Shown here: positions 35,251 to 43,568 of the stretch, one piece after another | Layout: each line of letters starts with the position of its first letter | How positions within the stretch are numbered: the stretch's first letter is position 1 | Assembly: GCF_001425575.1 (NCBI RefSeq) | Contig: NZ_LMRD01000011.1 | Span: forward strand, 105,019 to 169,018 | Reading direction: 5' to 3' | DNA: 64,000 nt | DNA from: Aurantimonas sp. Leaf443 | Lineage (GTDB): Bacteria; Pseudomonadota; Alphaproteobacteria; Rhizobiales; Rhizobiaceae | The notes under the pieces: model-generated | Told to the model about the DNA's origin: nothing | The model's input: the letters and a program-made list of their open reading frames with translations, nothing else | Databases searched by the model: none | Program-made: the position numbers and the translations under genes

Positions 35251-36090
35251 TCAGGCCAGGCTCGGCGCCGCGGAGATGACGTCGAGCACGGCGCCCTCGG
35301 GCATCAGGAGTTCGGCCGTGGTGCGCACGTCGAGGACGACGAGGCTCTCGGGCGACAGGGCGTAGTCGACGAAATGGGTCGGCCGCGCCTCGCCGTCGGG
35401 ACCGCCGGCGCCGATGTGAGAGCCCTCCACGACGCGCAGGATCGCCCGGCGGTCGGTGTGGAGCGCCACGATCGGTGCCGAGCCGTGGTCGCAGGACAGG
35501 CGCGCCATCTCGGCGGCGAACTCGGCGGCGTTGCGAACGCGCTCGACGCCGACCTCGACATCCGTCTGCAGATAGGCCTCGAGAAGCGCGGCGGCGACGC
35601 CCTGCGGCTTCTCCACCAGCGCGCCGTCGTCGGCCGCGTTGCGCCGCACGAGGCCGCGCTCGTAGACGCCCGAAGACCAGAGGATGCGCAGGAAGTCGAA
35701 ATCGCCCTGCGCGATGCGGCCGTGCTTGAGGGCCCATTTCAGCGAGGCGAGCCGTTCGCGCACGTCGGACCGGCTGAGGTCGCGGCTGGGGGCGCCGGCG
35801 GTGGTGATCATCGCGCCGTTCTGCAGGAGCACGGCGTCGGACCCTTCCAGCTTGACGACGACCGAACCGACGTCGCTCACCGGCACGGAGATGGGAAAGG
35901 CGAAGCCGAGATGCCCGTCGCCCATTCCGGCGTCGGCGAGGTCGGCGCGGAAGGTGTTGACCCGCCCTGCCCCGACGCAATGCTCGCCGTAGAAGGCGAG
36001 CAACGTACGCTCCTTGATCCTTCCGTCCTCGGAAAAGATCCAACCCTGGATGCCGTCATTCGTGACGAGCTCGATACTTCCCCTGATCAT
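35251..36090 (-). CDS. GW-module protein of unknown function (paralogue of 30926 gene)
   Basis: Predicted 279-residue protein, first gene of the minus-strand run. Residues 1-90 carry the GW module (IQGWIFSEDG, HCVGAGRVNTFRADLADAG, GHLGFAFP). The middle contains a helical KWALKHGRIAQGDFDFLRIL segment that matches SWMLARGWLTQSQYEALRIL in the paralogue. No signal peptide is present. ATG 36090 is clear, and 405 bases of lower-GC DNA upstream hold the promoter. Function unknown; co-transcription with GT and SapC-like genes suggests a cytoplasmic step in surface glycoprotein assembly. Confidence 0.7.
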   Translation of the reverse strand: MIRGSIELVTNDGIQGWIFSEDGRIKERTLLAFYGEHCVGAGRVNTFRADLADAGMGDGHLGFAFPISVPVSDVGSVVVKLEGSDAVLLQNGAMITTAGAPSRDLSRSDVRERLASLKWALKHGRIAQGDFDFLRILWSSGVYERGLVRRNAADDGALVEKPQGVAAALLEAYLQTDVEVGVERVRNAAEFAAEMARLSCDHGSAPIVALHTDRRAILRVVEGSHIGAGGPDGEARPTHFVDYALSPESLVVLDVRTTAELLMPEGAVLDVISAAPSLA

Positions 36091-36495
36091 GCACAGACAT
36101 CCCTAGACAGGCGTTTCCTCAAAACTAGCCTTCGATCGTTACGGTTTGGTATAGACGCCCAACACTTCGCCTTGACCGTAAGGTTCGCGACAAGGTTGCT
36201 TGTCCGATCCGAGTCCCTGCCGAAGCGGCGCGCTCGCGTCCGTGTTGCCGGAACAGTCCGCGATCCGGTCGAGCCTCGGGTCGGATCGAAACCGCGCCTT
36301 CAAGTAAGCGACGCGTTTACCATCGCGATGGTCTTCGATCTCGAACGGTTCGTGAAATCCTAACCGTCAAGAAAGCCTCCAACTTGCAGCAACCGCTTAA
36401 AGAGCGATTCAGCGTGCATAAAAATGCCGCCCGTTTTGCTGCGTTTTCAACCGCCATAAACTTCATTTTCGCTTCTCGAGCGTGATGATCGCGGC
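36091..36495. other. divergent intergenic region, lower GC
   Basis: No gene seen. It separates the minus-strand run from the plus-strand genes for the 295-residue protein and the RTX protein. It is visibly more AT-rich than its neighbours, mainly at 36115-36190 and 36400-36480, so it should hold both promoters. I could not assign exact -35/-10 boxes, and no long repeat is visible. Confidence 0.5.
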
Positions 36496-37383
36496 GTGAC
36501 GAAGCGAAAGGGATCGATCGTGGTGGAAGGCGAGCGCAAGGCAGTCCTGTCGGTCGAACGCGGCCTGCACATGCTGACCTATCGGTGGAGCGCGGATCCC
36601 GCCTTCCTCGCCGGCCTCGCCCCCATCGCGGCCGTCACCGGCGCCTCGGAGGGCGTTCTCCTCGTGTCGGCGCCGGGCGACGCGTTCGGCGTCCTCGCCG
36701 AACCCGGCGCCGGGCTCGTCGTCGTGGCGCAGGAGGCCGGCACGATCGAACTCACGTTGCGCGCCCGCCGACCCGGCGCGCCCCTCTCGGCCGAGATCGA
36801 ACTGAAGCGCGTGGAGGCCCCGCGTCCGGCCTATGCCATGCCCGCCGCCCGGGCGCGCGAGCCGCTCCCCCTAGGTGGCGCGGAATTCCTCGTCAGCGCC
36901 CACGTCTCGCTGCGCGGCGACCTCACGGCCGGCCGCGGCGACTGGGTGTGCGGCCCCCAGATGCCCGGCCGCATCGAGGGGCTCGAACTGCGCGGCACGA
37001 CGGAGGACTTGCCGCTGGAATACCAGGTGGCGACCGGCGGGCGCACCGGCGGCTGGACCAGCTGGTTTCCGGCCGGCACCTATGCCGGCTCGCGCGGCAA
37101 GGCGGTGCCGCTGATCGGGCTGCGCATCCGGCTGAAGCCGGAGGCCGCGGCCTCGCTCGCCCTCAAGGCCGAAGCCGCCTTCCTTGGCGCCACGACCGTG
37201 ACACGCGTCGGTCGCGAGATCGAGCTCACCGGCCCGTCCCTGCTCGACCCGCTCGTAGGGCTGAAGCTCGATTTCGTGACGGCGGAGGCCGCCGAGGCCG
37301 CGCCGCGCGAGCCCGTCGCGACGCCGGCATCGAGCCGCCTTCGCGTCTTCCGCCGACTCGAGCGAGCGAACGAGGCGGCATGA
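36496..37383 (+). CDS. hypothetical beta-rich protein
   Basis: Predicted 295-residue protein that I do not recognise. It has no signal peptide. It is rich in Val, Gly and Glu with alternating strand-like segments. A central block reads FLVSAHVSLRGDLTAGRG, followed by RIEGLELRG and GGWTSWFPAGTYAG, resembling a lectin-like or jelly-roll fold of glycan-island proteins. The C-terminus is Arg-rich (SRLRVFRRLER). GTG 36496 is the longest start; GTG 36520 has a better ribosome site (AAGGGA). It precedes the RTX gene by 117 bases and may be co-transcribed. Confidence 0.6.
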   Translation: MTKRKGSIVVEGERKAVLSVERGLHMLTYRWSADPAFLAGLAPIAAVTGASEGVLLVSAPGDAFGVLAEPGAGLVVVAQEAGTIELTLRARRPGAPLSAEIELKRVEAPRPAYAMPAARAREPLPLGGAEFLVSAHVSLRGDLTAGRGDWVCGPQMPGRIEGLELRGTTEDLPLEYQVATGGRTGGWTSWFPAGTYAGSRGKAVPLIGLRIRLKPEAAASLALKAEAAFLGATTVTRVGREIELTGPSLLDPLVGLKLDFVTAEAAEAAPREPVATPASSRLRVFRRLERANEAA

Positions 37384-37500
37384 CCGGCAACGCGCGGCGG
37401 TCCGCGATCCCGGACCGCTCCCTTCCCTCGCGATCCCGCCCGGCGCCCCTGCGCCGGCGTTTCACGTTGAGGCCCGGGCTCGCCCGGCGGAAGGCGCGCC

Positions 37501-38643
37501 GTGACTGAGATCTACACCAGCGCCGAGACCGCCGCCCTCTCGACCCTCTCGCAGGAGGCGACCGACCACATCAACGCCATCCTGTCCGGCCTCGGCCTCG
37601 GCGGCACGTCCGACATCGCCGTCCAGTCGCTCGATGCCGGCTCGGTCCTGGCGGAAGCCGGCGACAAGGCGATCGTCGCGGCGGTCGGGCACACGTCCGG
37701 CCCCATCGTCGTCGACGACGGCGGGCACGACACGGCGGTGATCCTGGCCGGCGGCGGCGAGGTCCGGCTTGCGGGCCTCGGCGACGACACGGTGTTCGCG
37801 AGCCTCGGCGGCAACACGATCGTCGGCGGCGCGGGCAACGCGACGATCCACGGCGGGCTCGGCGACGACAGCATCTTCGGCGGCACGAACGGGGGCAGCC
37901 ACCAGATCTTCTCCGGCGGCGGGCACGACACGCTCGTGGGCGGCAGCGGGATGGACACGCTGTGGGGCGCCACCGGCGACACGGGCACCAGCCTGCTCGT
38001 CGGCGGCGCGAACGGCCACACGCAGATCCATGCCGGCGACGGCGGCGACACGATCCTCTCCGCCGGAGCCTACGACACGATCCACGGCGGCGGCGCCTCG
38101 ATCGACGCCTCGGGCGACCACGCGACGATCTTCACCTTCGGCGACACGATCTCGGCGCATGGCGACCACGCGCTCATCGACGGCTCGCAAGCCACGATCG
38201 GCTCGCGCATCGACGTCTTCGGCAGCCGGTCGACGGTCTTCGGGGGCGCGGGCAACGACACGATCACCCTGCATGACGGCATGCACGGCCTGGCCTCGAT
38301 CGACGGGGGCGCCGGCGACGACTTCATCACCGGCTCGCATACCAGCGGCTCGCATCTTCTGGGCGGAGCCGGCGACGACCGCTTCCTGTCCTACGGCCTC
38401 ACCGACAGCGTCTCGGGCGGCGACGGATCGGACTTCTTCACGCTGGCCGGCTACGGAACCGGCCTCGACACGATCTCGGGTGGTGCGGGCGACGACACGC
38501 TGGTCTTCCAGGACCGCAACTTCGCCGACGCCCATGTCACCGTCTCCGGCGCCACGACGCTGGTCAGCTTCGACGACGGCTATCGCGCCTCGATCGACGG
38601 CGTCGAGCATCTGCGCTTCAAGGACACGATCTTCTCCGTTTAG
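37501..38643 (+). CDS. RTX repeat calcium-binding protein, putative type I secretion substrate
   Basis: Predicted 380-residue protein. From about residue 80 it consists largely of glycine- and aspartate-rich nonapeptide-like repeats (GGLGDDSIF, GGAGNDTIT, GGAGDDFIT, GGAGDDRFL, GGDGSDFFT, GGAGDDTLV) that bind calcium in a beta-roll. There is no N-terminal signal; the C-terminus (VEHLRFKDTIFSV) is of the type recognised by PrtD-class exporters. GTG 37501 is preceded by GGAAGG. It has no enzymatic domain, so a structural or S-layer-like surface role is likely. The exporter encoded at 22125 is the natural candidate. Confidence 0.82.
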   Translation: MTEIYTSAETAALSTLSQEATDHINAILSGLGLGGTSDIAVQSLDAGSVLAEAGDKAIVAAVGHTSGPIVVDDGGHDTAVILAGGGEVRLAGLGDDTVFASLGGNTIVGGAGNATIHGGLGDDSIFGGTNGGSHQIFSGGGHDTLVGGSGMDTLWGATGDTGTSLLVGGANGHTQIHAGDGGDTILSAGAYDTIHGGGASIDASGDHATIFTFGDTISAHGDHALIDGSQATIGSRIDVFGSRSTVFGGAGNDTITLHDGMHGLASIDGGAGDDFITGSHTSGSHLLGGAGDDRFLSYGLTDSVSGGDGSDFFTLAGYGTGLDTISGGAGDDTLVFQDRNFADAHVTVSGATTLVSFDDGYRASIDGVEHLRFKDTIFSV

Positions 38644-38703
38644 GGTTTCGCAGCCTTGCCGGCGCTACGTTGGGAGAGGACACCCATCGGACGACGCGCC
38701 TTC

Positions 38704-41700
38704 ATGGAGCTCAGACAGGCAACGCCCTTCGAGGAGGAGCGACGCGCGGGCCTCTCCGCCCGCGCCGCGAACCGGCGCGAGGCTGCGCTCGCCCATTTCG
38801 AGGCGGCCAGCCGGCAGAACCCGGCCGATCGCTGGACGCGCAACGATGTCGCCCTCGAACTCCTGGCCCTGCATCGCTTCGAGGAGGCGCGCGCCAGGGC
38901 GCAGGATCTGGCCGCCGAGGCGCCGGATTTCGCGCCGGCCCGCCGCACGCTGGCGCTGGCCAGCCGGGGGCTCGGGCAGATGGAGGCCGCGCACGCCCAT
39001 TTCGCCGAGGCCGCCCGCCTCGATCCGCGCGACCTGTGGAACCGGCAGGACGCGGCCGCCTGCCTGAAGGCGGCCGGACGGGTCGACGAGGCGGCGAGCG
39101 GGCTCCTGGATCTCGCGCGCGGCACGCCGCTGCCTCACATGCTGCGAAGCCTCGGCGAGATCGCGCGCGACGGCGGGCGGGTACAGGAGGCGCTGCATTT
39201 CTTCCAGTCCGCCGCCCGGCTTCTGCCGGCCGATCCCTATTTCTCGCTCGACGTCGCCACCGCCCTGGATGCGGTGGACCGGCCCGACGAGGCGCGGGCG
39301 GCCTTCGCGGCGCTGCGCGCGGCCCATCCGCATTTCGTGCCGGGCCTGCGCGCCGAGGCGCAGGCGCTCGCGCGCCGCGGCGACCCTGCGGGAGCCTGCG
39401 AGCGTCTGCGCGAGGCCTTGCGGATCGCCCCCGGGGACGGCTCGCTGCGCCTCGCCCATGCCGAGGCGCTCCTGAAGCTCGACCGGTTGGAGGAGGCGCA
39501 GACCGCCTATGCCCGCCTGCTCGTCGCCGACCCGGCAATCCTGCGCTGCTATCTCGGCCTGGCGCGCATCGCGCGCGTCCGCGGCCTTCGCGAGGTCGCC
39601 CTCGCCCATCTGCGCCATGCCGAGACGCTTCCCGAAGCCCGCGGGAGCGCGGGGCTCGAGATCGCCGCCGAATGGACCGCGCTCGGCCGCATGGAGAGGG
39701 CGCGGCGCCTCCTGGAGGAACTCGCCGAGGGGCCGAGAACCGGCGTTGCGGCCCTCGTGGAGCTGGCCTTTCTCCTGCGCCGGCAGGAGGGGCCGGCGGC
39801 CGCGCGCGGCTTCGCCGAACGGGCGCTGGCCATCGACCCGGCAAACCCGCGCGCGCTGCTCTTTCTCGCCGACGACCGGCGCGACAGGGGCGCCCTCGAC
39901 GAGGCGGAAGCGCTCTACGACCGGGCGCTGGACGGCAAGCCGGATTTCGCCTGGGCGCTGATCGGCAAGGCGCATCTGGCGCGGCTGCGGGGCGATGCCC
40001 CGGCACGGCTGGCGCTCCTCGAACGCGCCGACGCGCTCGATCCGGACGAGCCCTTCGCGCGGATCGAGCTCGCCCGCGCGCTGCAGGACGAAGGGCGCTG
40101 CGACGACGCCTTGCCGCGCCTGCGCGAGATCGCCGAGGGTCCGGCACGCGGTGCGCAGGCGATGATCGAGATTGCCCGGATCTACCGTGCGCGCGGCGAC
40201 TGGGCGGCGGCGGCAGACGCGTTCGAGCAGGTCGCGCGCCGATGGCCGGACGAGGTCGAGGCGCTGGTGGAATCGGCCGAGGACGCGCTGCGCGCCGGCG
40301 CCGCGGCCCGCGCCGACGCGCTTCTCGCCGAGGCCGGAGAACGGGCCCCCGAAGCGCCGGCGTTTCTGGAGGCCCTCGCCCGGCGCGCCATCCTTCGCGA
40401 CGACCTGGAGGAGGCGCTCTCGTTCTACCGCCGCGCGGAGATCGCGGACCCGTCGCGGCTCTCCTGCCTCCTCGCCGTCGCGCGGCTGGAGACGGTTCTC
40501 GGCCGGCCCGAGGCCGCGACGGCGGCGTTCGAGCGCGCGCTCGCGCGGTTCGGCGAACGGCCCGACATCGCGCTGGCCCGTGTCGAGCTGCAGCGCCAGC
40601 GCGGCCATGTCGCGCAGACCGCCGAGGCGCTTCGCGCCGCCCGCATCGCCCATCCCCGCCATTTCGGACTCTGGTTCGCCGGCATCACCGCCGCCATCGA
40701 CGCGGGCGACTTCGAGGCGGCGTCGGCCGCGCTCGATGAGGCTCCGGCGGGCACGGCGCACGAGCGCGCACGCGTCGCCTTCGCGCGCAGCCTTCTTCAC
40801 GCGGCGCGCTGGGATTTCGGGGCGGCCGTGCTGCACGGCGAGACGGCCCTTGCGGCGCTGCCGGGCGACGGCTGGGTGCGCAACCGCCTCGTTCACGCCG
40901 CCCTGCTCGATCTCGATCTCGACCGCGCCGGTCATCACTTGGCGGATCTGGCGCGGCTGGAGGCGGGTGCGAACCGCCTGCGCGGCAAGTCGGCCAACCC
41001 CTCGCAAAGCCATTACGGGCAGATCTTCGACGAGTTCCGCCTGGATGCGGAGGCTCTCGCAGCGCTCCGTGGCGTGGCGGACGCCCCGCGCGCGGAGCGA
41101 CCGGCGGCGGTCGCGGCGGTCGTGCGCGCCTTTCCCGACAACACGGCGGCGGCGATCCGCTTCTTCATCGAGCATCGCATCGCCGGGCGTCTGGCGGACC
41201 GTCCATCGGCCGCCCGCGCCGGCGCCCCGATCCCGCCCGCGATCCACCAGTACTGGGACGAGCCGCCGCCCCCCGCCGATCTCCTTGACCTGATCGAAAG
41301 CTGGCGGCAGGCGATCCCGGGCGCCGCGCATCGGCTCTGGAACGATGCGGAGGCCCGCCTCTTCCTCGATACGCTCGGCGAACCGGCGATCTCCGCGGCC
41401 TACGCGCGTGCCGAGGAGCCGGCGATGAAGGCCGATCTCTTCCGCCTCGCCCTTCTGCGCGAGAGGGGCGGCCTCTATGCCGATGCGGACGACCGCTGCC
41501 TCGGCGCCCTCGCGCCCCTCCTGCAGGGCGGCCACGGGCTGGTGGTCTACCAGGAGGATCTGGGCTCGCTCGGCAACAATTTCATCGCCGCCCGGCCGCG
41601 CCACCCGGTGATCGTGCGGGCGCTCGACCTCGCCGTCGCGGCGGTGAACCGGGGCGACACGGACATTCTCTGGCTCGCCACCGGCCCCGCCCTCCTGACG

Positions 41701-41898
41701 CGCGCGGCCGCGGGCCTGATGGCGCAGGATCCGGACCTCCTGGCGGATGTGCTGGTGCTGGAGCGCCACGCCGTCCTGCGGCATGTCGCGATCCACTGTC
41801 AGGCGGCCTACAAGGCGACCGAGCGGCATTGGAGCCGCACGGCCTTCGGGCGCGCACGCCCCGCCCGGTCGCCCGCTCAGGCGACTCGCAGCGCCTGA
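38704..41898 (+). CDS. TPR-repeat protein fused to GT32-like glycosyltransferase
   Basis: Predicted 1064-residue cytoplasmic protein. Roughly residues 1-760 are tandem helical TPR-type repeats (for example ALAHFEAASRQNPADRW and EALRIAPGDGSLRLAHAEAL). The C-terminal 230 residues are a DXD sugar transferase: PPAIHQYWDEPPPP, then KADLFRLALLRERGGLYADADDR in parts, with the DADD metal site, as in GT32/OCH1-like enzymes. TPR-GT fusions often glycosylate proteins, with TPR repeats holding the acceptor. ATG 38704 is the best start but has no close ribosome site. It lies 60 bases after the RTX gene, a likely substrate. Confidence 0.82.
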   Translation: MELRQATPFEEERRAGLSARAANRREAALAHFEAASRQNPADRWTRNDVALELLALHRFEEARARAQDLAAEAPDFAPARRTLALASRGLGQMEAAHAHFAEAARLDPRDLWNRQDAAACLKAAGRVDEAASGLLDLARGTPLPHMLRSLGEIARDGGRVQEALHFFQSAARLLPADPYFSLDVATALDAVDRPDEARAAFAALRAAHPHFVPGLRAEAQALARRGDPAGACERLREALRIAPGDGSLRLAHAEALLKLDRLEEAQTAYARLLVADPAILRCYLGLARIARVRGLREVALAHLRHAETLPEARGSAGLEIAAEWTALGRMERARRLLEELAEGPRTGVAALVELAFLLRRQEGPAAARGFAERALAIDPANPRALLFLADDRRDRGALDEAEALYDRALDGKPDFAWALIGKAHLARLRGDAPARLALLERADALDPDEPFARIELARALQDEGRCDDALPRLREIAEGPARGAQAMIEIARIYRARGDWAAAADAFEQVARRWPDEVEALVESAEDALRAGAAARADALLAEAGERAPEAPAFLEALARRAILRDDLEEALSFYRRAEIADPSRLSCLLAVARLETVLGRPEAATAAFERALARFGERPDIALARVELQRQRGHVAQTAEALRAARIAHPRHFGLWFAGITAAIDAGDFEAASAALDEAPAGTAHERARVAFARSLLHAARWDFGAAVLHGETALAALPGDGWVRNRLVHAALLDLDLDRAGHHLADLARLEAGANRLRGKSANPSQSHYGQIFDEFRLDAEALAALRGVADAPRAERPAAVAAVVRAFPDNTAAAIRFFIEHRIAGRLADRPSAARAGAPIPPAIHQYWDEPPPPADLLDLIESWRQAIPGAAHRLWNDAEARLFLDTLGEPAISAAYARAEEPAMKADLFRLALLRERGGLYADADDRCLGALAPLLQGGHGLVVYQEDLGSLGNNFIAARPRHPVIVRALDLAVAAVNRGDTDILWLATGPALLTRAAAGLMAQDPDLLADVLVLERHAVLRHVAIHCQAAYKATERHWSRTAFGRARPARSPAQATRSA

Positions 41899-43358
41899 GG
41901 CGCGAGGCCGAGCCGTTCGGCGCGCTCGGCGATCCGCCGGCGCAAGGCGGCGGGCACCTGCCGGGCCGACTTGGCGCGCGGCAGCGCCATCTCGGCGCTT
42001 GCCGCCGTCTCCTCGGCCAGGGCCTCGCGTTCGGCCCAGTTGTCGAAGGCCAGCCGCTCGGGATTGTCGACGAAGGTCTCGGCCGGCGCGTTCTCCGCAA
42101 GGATGAGCGCGTGGTCGAACAGCTCCACGTGATAGTAGACGAGCGTTTCCGGCACATGCGTTTCGCGCGTGATGGACGTGCCGTTCACCAGCGCGCTCGC
42201 ATGGGCCAGGATGCCGCCGACGAAAAGCGCGTGGTCCGGCGAGACGCGCAGATCGCGGCAGGGCACGCCCTCGTGGAGCGCGCCGGCCCGGATGCGGATC
42301 GGAAAGGCGCGCAGCGGATCGGCGAAGCCGGTGGCGAGCGTCTGCACGCCGAGCCAGCGCACCGGCCGGGTTTCCCCGGAGGCGGTGAGAACGAGGTCGC
42401 CGGCCTTCAGATCCTCCACCGCCGTCGCGCCGGAGGGCGTCGCGATCGCGGTGCCGGGCATGAAGCAGATCGGATTGACGAAGGACGGGCGTTCGATGGC
42501 AGCGGCCGGCTGGGCGCCGCCGGTCGCGTTCGTCACCGCCGCGCCGATGCCGGTGCCGGCGCCCGTGCCGGTCGCGGCGGCTTCCGTGGCCGTGGATGCG
42601 ACCTTTGCGCCTTGCGACGAGGCTCCCCCGTCTCCGGAAGTCTTGGCCGCGCTCTCCGCCGTCGCGCTGTTGGCCGCGTCCGCGGCGCTCGACCCTGCCG
42701 TGGACGTGCTGCCACCGCCGCCGGCGCTCGACCCGCCTGTCTCGCCGGCCGCAGCGTCCGAGGCGCCTTCTTCGGCCGTGCCGCTCGCGCCGCCCTCGCC
42801 GCTCGCGCTTCCTTGCGCCGGCGCCTCCGAGGGGGCCGCGCCGGACGAGGGGCCGGAATCCGGACCACCCGCCGCGGGCCCGCCGCCTTCGCGCGGCGCG
42901 CCGCCCGCCGGCGCGTCGCGCGCGGCGGTCGAGACCGAAGCGCCCGCGAGGCCGCCGCCCGTCGTGCCGCCGCCCGCGCCGGCGCCCGCCGCCGATTGCG
43001 CCGCGCCGCCAGCGGCGCTCGCGGCGCCGGCGGGACCGGACTGCGCGGCACCGCCGGGTGCTGCGGACGGGGCCGCGCCTTCGCCGGCGGAGGCCGCCGC
43101 TTCCGCGCTGCCTTGCGCGGCGCCGTCGCCGTTCTCCGCCTTGCCGGAAGTCGCCTTCGGGCCGCTTTCGGCCGCGGCCGAACTCGACATGCCGCTCATC
43201 GCGCTCGCCGAGGTCATGCCGCCGGTCATGACGACGCTGGCGGCGCCCGAACCGCCGCCGCCGCCACTGCCGCCACTGCCGCCGCGGTCCTTGGACTCGG
43301 ACGCGCCGCCGGAGCCGGCGTCGTCGCCGGAGAGATCGTCGTCTTCGCCTGCAGCCAT
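41877..43358 (-). CDS. Hint-domain protein with long Gly/Ala/Ser-rich N-terminus
   Basis: Predicted 493-residue protein. Residues 1-297 are low complexity (Gly, Ala, Ser, Glu, Thr) with almost no hydrophobic core. At C298 a Hint_2-type domain begins: CFMPGTAIATPSG, VEDLKAGDLVLTASG, then LRVSPDHALFVGG. The SPDHAL histidine and starting Cys are the expected residues of an autoprocessing fold. The domain ends near residue 430, followed by a charged tail. There is no Sec signal; type I export is possible. It overlaps the TPR-GT gene end by 22 bases in convergent orientation. Confidence 0.78.
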   Translation of the reverse strand: MAAGEDDDLSGDDAGSGGASESKDRGGSGGSGGGGGSGAASVVMTGGMTSASAMSGMSSSAAAESGPKATSGKAENGDGAAQGSAEAAASAGEGAAPSAAPGGAAQSGPAGAASAAGGAAQSAAGAGAGGGTTGGGLAGASVSTAARDAPAGGAPREGGGPAAGGPDSGPSSGAAPSEAPAQGSASGEGGASGTAEEGASDAAAGETGGSSAGGGGSTSTAGSSAADAANSATAESAAKTSGDGGASSQGAKVASTATEAAATGTGAGTGIGAAVTNATGGAQPAAAIERPSFVNPICFMPGTAIATPSGATAVEDLKAGDLVLTASGETRPVRWLGVQTLATGFADPLRAFPIRIRAGALHEGVPCRDLRVSPDHALFVGGILAHASALVNGTSITRETHVPETLVYYHVELFDHALILAENAPAETFVDNPERLAFDNWAEREALAEETAASAEMALPRAKSARQVPAALRRRIAERAERLGLAPQALRVA

Positions 43359-43568
43359 GGCTTTGCCCTTCGACGCTCCGGGCGCACGCCCGCGGGAGCG
43401 AGCATGCGGGCGAACGGCCCGTTGCGGCAAGCGCGATCCGAAATCACGGCAAGCAAAGCATGAAGAGGCTCGGACCGAGAAGTCAGTCCGAAGCCAGCAA
43501 GCTGCGGGACACTCCGCCATCGCGGTGCAGGTCCCAGACGGCCGCCCGTTCGCTCGTTCGGCAGGATC

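Noticed and set aside
38665..41829. A 1054-codon open frame antisense to the TPR-GT gene
   Set aside because: High-GC DNA leaves long open antisense frames. The translation is Arg/Gly-rich without family motifs, while the plus strand encodes clear TPR and GT32 features.
41877..43358. Intein in the Hint protein
   Set aside because: The Hint domain is at the C-terminal part with no host-protein extein after it and no terminal HN splice motif, so protein splicing is not indicated.
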